Of a stretch of 45,091 bases of DNA, positions 40,976 through 45,091 are shown one piece after another. This DNA comes from an uncultured Actinomycetes bacterium (GTDB taxonomy: Bacteria; Actinomycetota; Thermoleophilia; Solirubrobacterales; Solirubrobacteraceae). Under the pieces are notes generated by a model that was not told the DNA's origin, searched no databases, and saw nothing but the letters and a program-made list of their open reading frames with translations. Made by a program: the position numbers and the translations under genes. The first letter of the stretch is position 1. Each line of letters opens with the position of its first letter. The stretch lies in the NCBI GenBank assembly GCA_937888775.1, contig CALAQT010000531.1, forward strand, positions 1-45,091, in the 5' to 3' direction.

Positions 40976-41341
40976 TCAGGGTTTGACCGGGATGACGTCG
41001 AATGGTCCGTGGAAGATGATCACGAAGAGGCAATGCTGACCGGGAGCCGGGGCGTGCTGCATCACAACTCCGGCGGGGTGGTGGGCGTAGGAGCCGGGAC
41101 CAAGCTGCTGTCCGTCGAGCTGCATCGCTCCGTCCAGCACGACGATCGTGTGGGCGGCGCTGTGGCGGTGCGGCTGCGTGCGCAGACCCGGCGGGTACCG
41201 AACCACATAGTGCTCGGCGCCCGAGGAGGGGTCGTGGTAGAGCAGCCTTAGCCCGATCGGCCGGTCGTACACCTCAGGCTGGGATTGCTCCAGCTCGATT
41301 GATGCCAGATGATCCAGGAGAACTGTGGATGGCGTCGTCAT
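40976..41341 (-). CDS. Cupin-domain protein (ChrR-like)
   Basis: A 121-aa single-domain cupin from ATG 41341, overlapping the upstream NIPSNAP stop (ATGA). Cupin motif 1 is GLRTQPHRHSAAHTIVVLDG (H-x-H then the conserved Gly; the usual Glu is replaced by His/Thr), and motif 2 is PGSYAHHPAGVVMQHAP. It ends FVIIFHGPFDVIPVKP. Such proteins bind a metal and may act on small aromatic or carbonyl compounds; the substrate is unknown. Co-expression with a NIPSNAP protein and a nearby HxlR regulator suggests response to reactive small molecules. Confidence 0.8.
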   Translation of the reverse strand: MTTPSTVLLDHLASIELEQSQPEVYDRPIGLRLLYHDPSSGAEHYVVRYPPGLRTQPHRHSAAHTIVVLDGAMQLDGQQLGPGSYAHHPAGVVMQHAPAPGQHCLFVIIFHGPFDVIPVKP

Positions 41342-41706
41342 CTGGCGTCGCTCGGCCACCGCTGCCACAGACCCTCGTGGTCTTCGACGAGAACCGAGGC
41401 GTAGTCCTCAAGCAGCGGCATCAGCTGGTCCTCGAGCTGGCCGGTCCACTCCGGGCCCTCATAGAACGCCCGCTTGAGCGCGTCTCTGCTCGCCCCGGTC
41501 GGGAACGCACGCAGCCACACGAACGTTACGGGGTCATCAAGCGACGGGAACGGACCGAGCACTCTCATGCCTAGCTTGCGGTGGAGTGGAAACGCGAGCT
41601 CGCGCATCAGAGTTATCAGCCGCTCGCGCTGGCCGTCACGGGCGCGGTAGGTGCGCACCTCGATGACCGCCTGCTTTGCCTCCGGCTCCTGCTGCATGGT
41701 TAACAT
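41338..41706 (-). CDS. NIPSNAP-family protein
   Basis: A 122-aa protein from ATG 41706 (ATG 41697 is an alternative). It has the dimeric alpha/beta-barrel pattern of NIPSNAP: VIEVRTYRARDGQRERLITL at the N-terminus and LGPFPSLDDPVTFVWLRAFP in the middle, followed by ALKRAFYEGPEW. Function of bacterial NIPSNAP proteins is poorly defined; many sit in small-molecule catabolic or stress operons. It is divergent from the HxlR regulator, with a short intergenic region between them. Confidence 0.8.
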   Translation of the reverse strand: MLTMQQEPEAKQAVIEVRTYRARDGQRERLITLMRELAFPLHRKLGMRVLGPFPSLDDPVTFVWLRAFPTGASRDALKRAFYEGPEWTGQLEDQLMPLLEDYASVLVEDHEGLWQRWPSDAR

Positions 41707-41817
41707 TTAGTCATCGCCGACGGCCCAGCACAAGAAGGCACTTTCGCGTCACCGACGCACCTCGCGGAAACCTCGCCCCCGGCGAGCCCCTGTCCGCTAA
41801 CCGCCGCGCTCGCTGTC

Positions 41818-42135
41818 TTGGGCGGTAAGTGGAACCTGATCGTGCTCTACTGGCTGGCCGAGGGAACGCAACGGTTCAGCGACCTACAACGGCTGATGCC
41901 TGATGTAACCCACAAGATGTTGACCAGCACTTTGCGTCAGCTCGAGGCGGCCGGTCTGGTCCAGCGCTGTGTCTATCCCGAGGTGCCACCGCGGGTCGAG
42001 TACTCGCTCAGCGACCACGGGCGAACTGCTCGACCGGTGACCGATGCCGTGCGGCTGTGGGGGCACCAGCACCTCAAACACAAGGCGACATCGGACGCCG
42101 ACCACCGATCGGACGACGCCGTCCGCATCGAGTAG
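41818..42135 (+). CDS. HxlR-family transcriptional regulator (start unclear)
   Basis: The coded domain is a clear HxlR winged helix: GGKWNLIVLYWLAEGTQRFS, DLQRLMPDVTHKMLTSTLRQ, LEAAGLVQRCVYPEVPPRVE and YSLSDHGRT. TTG 41818 starts too late, because family similarity begins upstream at SPCPLTAALAVL (from about 41785), including the Cys that many HxlR sensors use for redox sensing. From the TAA at 41701 to 41818 the frame has no ATG, GTG or TTG. The start may be non-standard (ATC 41713) or the 5' end may be damaged. It is divergent from the NIPSNAP-cupin operon, which it probably regulates. Confidence 0.8.
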   Translation: MGGKWNLIVLYWLAEGTQRFSDLQRLMPDVTHKMLTSTLRQLEAAGLVQRCVYPEVPPRVEYSLSDHGRTARPVTDAVRLWGHQHLKHKATSDADHRSDDAVRIE

Positions 42136-42139
42136 ACAG

Positions 42140-42176
42140 GCGGTACTTACTCCATTCCGCGATGCAGAAGTACCGC
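42140..42176. terminator. 9-bp inverted repeat after the HxlR gene
   Basis: GCGGTACTT (42140-42148) and AAGTACCGC (42168-42176) are perfectly complementary with a 19-base spacer, five bases after the HxlR stop, between convergent genes. It may be a terminator hairpin, or an operator for the HxlR dimer. Confidence 0.45.
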
Positions 42177-42403
42177 GTCGACGCTAGAGCAGGGCTCTCG
42201 CCCATCCCGGGTTCGGGACCTGATATTCGCCAATCTCGCGTCGCATGACGGCGCCCGACTCGCGGTGGAACGCGAGCGCCCTCGTATCCGCGCAAACCGA
42301 GACCGACGTCAGCGGCGCCGAGATGCCCGTCGGAGCTCAAGAGCAGGTCCGCGCTCCTTTCGTTCCGTAGCGGGATCGGACTGCGGGACGGTGAGGGCAG
42401 CGG

Positions 42404-42762
42404 TTAGATGTCCGCGGGCGTCGCGGTCATTTCGCCGCCGGCATCGCCGGTGTTGACCGTGCCTTTCGGCTCGATCAGGAGGACCCTCGCTTCCTGCGTG
42501 GCCTCGGGGCAGTGCTCGACACCCCGGGGGACAACGAACAGCTCGCCAGCCTCGAGCTCGACGTCGCGCTCGCGCAGATGAATCGTGAGTCGTCCCTCGA
42601 TTACCAGGAAGAAGTCGTCAGTCTCGTCGTGCTTGTGCCAGACGAATGGCCCCTGCACCTTGACGACCTGGAGCTTGTAGTCGTTGAGGTACCCCACGAT
42701 CCCCGGTGGTACGCCTCGTTGAGCAGCGCGAACTTCGCTGCGAGATTGACCTTGTCGTTCAT
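42404..42762 (-). pseudogene. Cupin-domain protein with a single-base frameshift
   Basis: ATG 42762 (AAAGGA about 12 bases upstream) opens [19 protein letters not shown], the normal start of a common actinobacterial cupin. Near 42704-42716 the conserved sequence continues in a different frame: [37 protein letters not shown] (cupin motif 1) and [16 protein letters not shown] (motif 2), then [17 protein letters not shown] to the stop at 42404. One base seems missing in a C/G run (CACCGGGG). The protein would otherwise be about 119 aa. It is either a recent pseudogene or a sequencing error. Confidence 0.7.
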
Positions 42763-42999
42763 CTCCTGAGCGTCCTTTCGATAGCCACGACCCGTGGATA
42801 CGGGCAGACCGTGACAACTGCTGCGCCTTATGTGCAGCCCCGACAGAGTCTCGCAGCGCGCGGCCGGATCGGAACGCCGCCCCCGGGAGCCGCCGCGCCG
42901 GCACCGGCCGCGCCGTCCACGAAGCTTGAGTCCGAGCGCGTTGGCTGGCGGCTCACCCGGCGCTGGGTGCCGCAGGCCGATCCCCTATCGGCGGGCGAG

Positions 43000-43371
43000 T
43001 CAGTCGCCGGTTGGTACGACCCCGGCGGCTTCGACCATGAGAATTGCCGTGCGCTCCGGCGCGCGCGTGCGGTGCACGACGCCCTTGGGCACCGTGTAGC
43101 CCTGATGGTGGGCGAGGACGACCGTGTCGCGATTCTCGAGATCGATCAGCAGCTTGCCGTCGAGGACAAGGAAGAACTCGTCCTGGTCATCGTGCTTGTG
43201 CCAGTGGAACTCGCCTTCGATGATGCCGAGGCGCACAACGGCTTCGTTGACTGTGGTCAGCGTCTGGTTGAACCAGGGCTCGTGGGCGGCGATCTCCGAC
43301 GGGAGATCGATCAGCGTAAGGCTGCCGTACTTGTCGTCTAGCTGAATGTCGTAATCGCTCGGGGAATTCAT
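43000..43371 (-). CDS. Cupin-domain protein
   Basis: A 123-aa cupin from ATG 43371, with GAGGAGG about nine bases upstream. Motif 1 is EFHWHKHDDQDEFFLVLDG, with H-x-H, Glu and Gly in the usual spacing, and motif 2 is YTVPKGVVHRTRAPE. A metal site is therefore likely. It belongs to the same broad group as the broken cupin 240 bases downstream and may be its paralogue. The metabolic role is unknown. Confidence 0.85.
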   Translation of the reverse strand: MNSPSDYDIQLDDKYGSLTLIDLPSEIAAHEPWFNQTLTTVNEAVVRLGIIEGEFHWHKHDDQDEFFLVLDGKLLIDLENRDTVVLAHHQGYTVPKGVVHRTRAPERTAILMVEAAGVVPTGD

Positions 43372-43577
43372 GGGGTAGCGCCTCCTCGGGTGCATCGGTG
43401 TTGGAGCCTCTATACGCGCCCCGAAGACTACGAATGAGCCGCGCGACGGACAAGCCCGATCGAGCGTCAGCACGTGAGCCCGCAACGTCGGTCGGTCGTC
43501 CCAGTCGACGTTCGGCTTGCGGTGATCCCGTCGCCCCTCGGCGCTCGACGCCGGGCGGCGTGCCGGTGGACCTTCGA

Positions 43578-44696
43578 CTATCGGGGCAGCTCGGGGTTTT
43601 GCGCGGGCGCCGGGCCGGTGGAAGCGCGCGTGATGAGTTCGGTTGGCAGCGGTTGTGCTGGGTTGTCGACGTGTCGGTTGAGTAGCTGCAGGAGGGCGCG
43701 TGCGGCGAGCTCTCCCTTGCGCCGGCTTGGTTGGCGGATGGTGGTGAGGTCTAGGCGGGCGGCGGGTGTCGCGTCATCGAAGCCGATGACGGAGAGGTCG
43801 TCGGGAACGCGCAGGCCCAGCCGGTGGGCGGTGAGCAAGGCACCTTCGGCGAGCCGGTCGCTGAGGCACAGCAGGGCCGTGGGACGTGGCGTGGTAGCAA
43901 GCACCGCGGCGGCGCCGGCTTCGCCTTCGGCGATGGTGCTGCTGATGCCTTGGGCAACGGGTACCTGCGCCCAGTCAAGGCCGCCTTTGATCGCGGCAGC
44001 GCGGTAGCCCGCGAGACGGCGGCGAGTGACAGCGTAGGTTGCTGACTGCTGGGCTCGCTCGTCGACCAGGCCGCGGATCGGGGATCGGCGCAGCGCGAAT
44101 GAGACGACTGCGAGCCGTCGATGGCCGAAGGCGAGGAGATGCTCGGCGGCGGCCCTGGCGGCGGCCCGATCGTCGATGCCGACCCAGGCACCTTGGCCGC
44201 CGCCCAGTTCCTCGAGGTGGGCGGGGTCGGGTTGATCGATGACGACTAGCGGGAGTCGCCGCGCGAGCGCGGCGGCCAGCAGCGGGTCGTCATCGGCGAG
44301 GGAGCAGGCGATAAGCCCGTCGATGACGGCGCCGTTGACGGCAGCCGCGCTGCGCTCCGGCGTGGCCGAGCCGGGCACCAGCAGCAGCCCCGTCCCGGCG
44401 GGTTCGGCGACCGACGTGACCCCAGCCAGCAGGGCGACGGCGACCGGATCCTCGAACGCGTAGGACAGCCGGTTGGCGTAGGCAAGGCCGATCGCGCCGA
44501 CCCGGCCGCGGCGCAGACCGGCGGCGAGTGGGTCGGGCCCTGGATAGCCCAGCCGCGCGGCGGTGGCCAGGATCTGTGTGCGCAGCCGGTCAGACAATTG
44601 GTCGGGTCGCGTGTATGCGTTGGACACCGTCTTTGCCGACACCTCGAGCTCGGCGGCCACCTCGCGCAGGGTCACCCGTCGAGGAGCAGCAGTCAT
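43578..44696 (-). CDS. LacI-family transcriptional regulator
   Basis: A 372-aa LacI regulator from ATG 44696. The N-terminal HTH is VTLREVAAELEVSAKTVSNA followed by the hinge helix region (DPLAAGLRRGRVGAIGL). The periplasmic-binding-like sensor domain contains VIDGLIACSLADDDP, LPLVVIDQPD, HLLAFGHRRLAVVSF and LRVPDDLSVIGFDDATPAAR, LTTIRQP. It is divergent from an MFS transporter and probably represses it in response to a small ligand. A dyad CTTCA-TCGT-TGAAG (44712-44725) lies between the two genes. Confidence 0.92.
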   Translation of the reverse strand: MTAAPRRVTLREVAAELEVSAKTVSNAYTRPDQLSDRLRTQILATAARLGYPGPDPLAAGLRRGRVGAIGLAYANRLSYAFEDPVAVALLAGVTSVAEPAGTGLLLVPGSATPERSAAAVNGAVIDGLIACSLADDDPLLAAALARRLPLVVIDQPDPAHLEELGGGQGAWVGIDDRAAARAAAEHLLAFGHRRLAVVSFALRRSPIRGLVDERAQQSATYAVTRRRLAGYRAAAIKGGLDWAQVPVAQGISSTIAEGEAGAAAVLATTPRPTALLCLSDRLAEGALLTAHRLGLRVPDDLSVIGFDDATPAARLDLTTIRQPSRRKGELAARALLQLLNRHVDNPAQPLPTELITRASTGPAPAQNPELPR

Positions 44697-44711
44697 GGCA
44701 TGATTCTCCTA

Positions 44712-44725
44712 CTTCATCGTTGAAG
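44712..44725. promoter_or_regulatory. Candidate LacI operator
   Basis: CTTCA (44712-44716) and TGAAG (44721-44725) form a dyad with a four-base centre in the 45-bp gap between the divergent lacI-type and MFS genes. Position fits repression of both genes. The centre is TCGT rather than the CG of many LacI sites. Confidence 0.5.
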
Positions 44726-44741
44726 AACGGAAGAGGGGACT

Positions 44742-45091
44742 ATGGCATCTGACCGTGCCAGCAGACCAGCGGCTGTGGCCGCGTTGTGCCTGGTGCAGTT
44801 CGTCGACGTGCTGGGCGTGACGGTCGTGGTGACCGCGCTGCCGGCGATGCTCAAGGGCGTGGGTGCGCCCCGGTCGGCGGCCGGCCTGGTGGTCACCGGC
44901 TACGCCATGTTCTTCGGTGGCCTGCTGATGCTCGGCGCCCGGCTGGGCGACCGCTATGGGCACCGCCGCGTGCTGCTCGCGGGTCTGGCTACGTTCGCGG
45001 CCGCCTCACTCCTCGCCGCCACGGCGACGTCGCTCGCGGCGCTGATCGCCGCCCGCTGCGCGCAGGGTGCGGGCGCCGCTGGGTCGGTGCC
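44742..45091 (+). CDS. MFS transporter, DHA2 type (partial)
   Basis: ATG 44742, with AGAGGGG a few bases upstream, opens a frame that runs past the window end. The first 116 residues show membrane helix 1 (ALCLVQFVDVLGVTVVVTAL), helix 2 (GLVVTGYAMFFGGLLMLGA), the MFS signature loop RLGDRYGHRRVLL, helix 3 (AGLATFAAASLLAATA) and the start of the next (ALIAARCAQGAGAAG). This is the 14-helix drug/H+ antiporter (EmrB/QacA) type. It is probably controlled by the divergent LacI regulator. The substrate is unknown. Confidence 0.88.
   Translation, partial: MASDRASRPAAVAALCLVQFVDVLGVTVVVTALPAMLKGVGAPRSAAGLVVTGYAMFFGGLLMLGARLGDRYGHRRVLLAGLATFAAASLLAATATSLAALIAARCAQGAGAAGSV

Noticed and set aside
1..45091. 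CRISPR arrays, tRNA or rRNA genes
   Set aside because: No regularly spaced repeats and no tRNA-like T-loop sequences with matching arms were seen on reading both strands; a covariance-model search would be needed to be certain.

Overview
This is a 45 kb window of high-GC DNA. GTG and TTG starts, 4-bp ATGA gene overlaps and the gene families present point to an actinobacterium. Several families (the recombinase/HTH/zinc-ribbon cassette, the ArdC/ECF-sigma block, the small accessory proteins near 19.3-20.1 kb) are typical of actinobacterial accessory islands. A Thermoleophilia/Solirubrobacterales host is possible, but I infer that only from gene style. No rRNA, tRNA or core metabolic gene was recognised.

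Layout. (1) 1-4.6 kb: isolated genes for a PIN-like protein, a HEPN-like protein, a Mug-type DNA glycosylase and a small alarmone synthetase-like protein. (2) 4.6-14.6 kb, minus strand: a tightly coupled five-gene operon that reads as a DISARM-like anti-phage system. In transcription order it holds a 390-aa protein, a 541-aa protein (together possibly a split DrmE), a NERD-SF1 helicase, DrmA and DrmB. No DrmC phospholipase-D protein is seen. (3) 14.7-18.8 kb: a divergent restriction-modification block with a C5-cytosine methyltransferase, a PD-(D/E)XK restriction enzyme, Vsr mismatch endonuclease and an AspBHI-like modification-dependent endonuclease. The methyltransferase could also act as the DISARM DrmMII. 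(4) 18.9-20.1 kb: three small unknown genes. (5) 20.6-26.1 kb: one giant UPF1/DNA2-like helicase-nuclease of about 1,800 residues, flanked by an imperfect 25-bp direct repeat.

(6) 26.1-29.2 kb: a long gene-poor stretch, then a frameshifted Sel1-repeat membrane protein. (7) 29.4-32.5 kb: a decayed three-gene cassette with a tyrosine recombinase carrying two in-frame amber codons, an intact HTH gene and a zinc-ribbon recombinase-like gene with two frameshifts. (8) 32.7-37.1 kb: an integrative-element or plasmid remnant with an ArdC antirestriction protein, an ECF-type sigma factor, small proteins and a ParB missing its N-terminal half. (9) 37.1-40.3 kb: three tandem tyrosine recombinases with ATGA overlaps, a recombinase-in-trio (RIT) element that abuts the broken end of parB.

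(10) 41-45 kb: a metabolic or regulatory segment with cupins, a NIPSNAP protein, an HxlR regulator without an evident start codon, and a LacI regulator divergent from an MFS transporter that runs off the window.

Taken together, this is a defence island interleaved with mobile-element debris. The DISARM-like operon, the RM genes and the giant helicase-nuclease would act on incoming DNA. ArdC and the recombinases belong to the elements that carried or invaded the island. The strongest candidate for something undescribed is the DISARM-like operon with a NERD helicase in place of DrmC.
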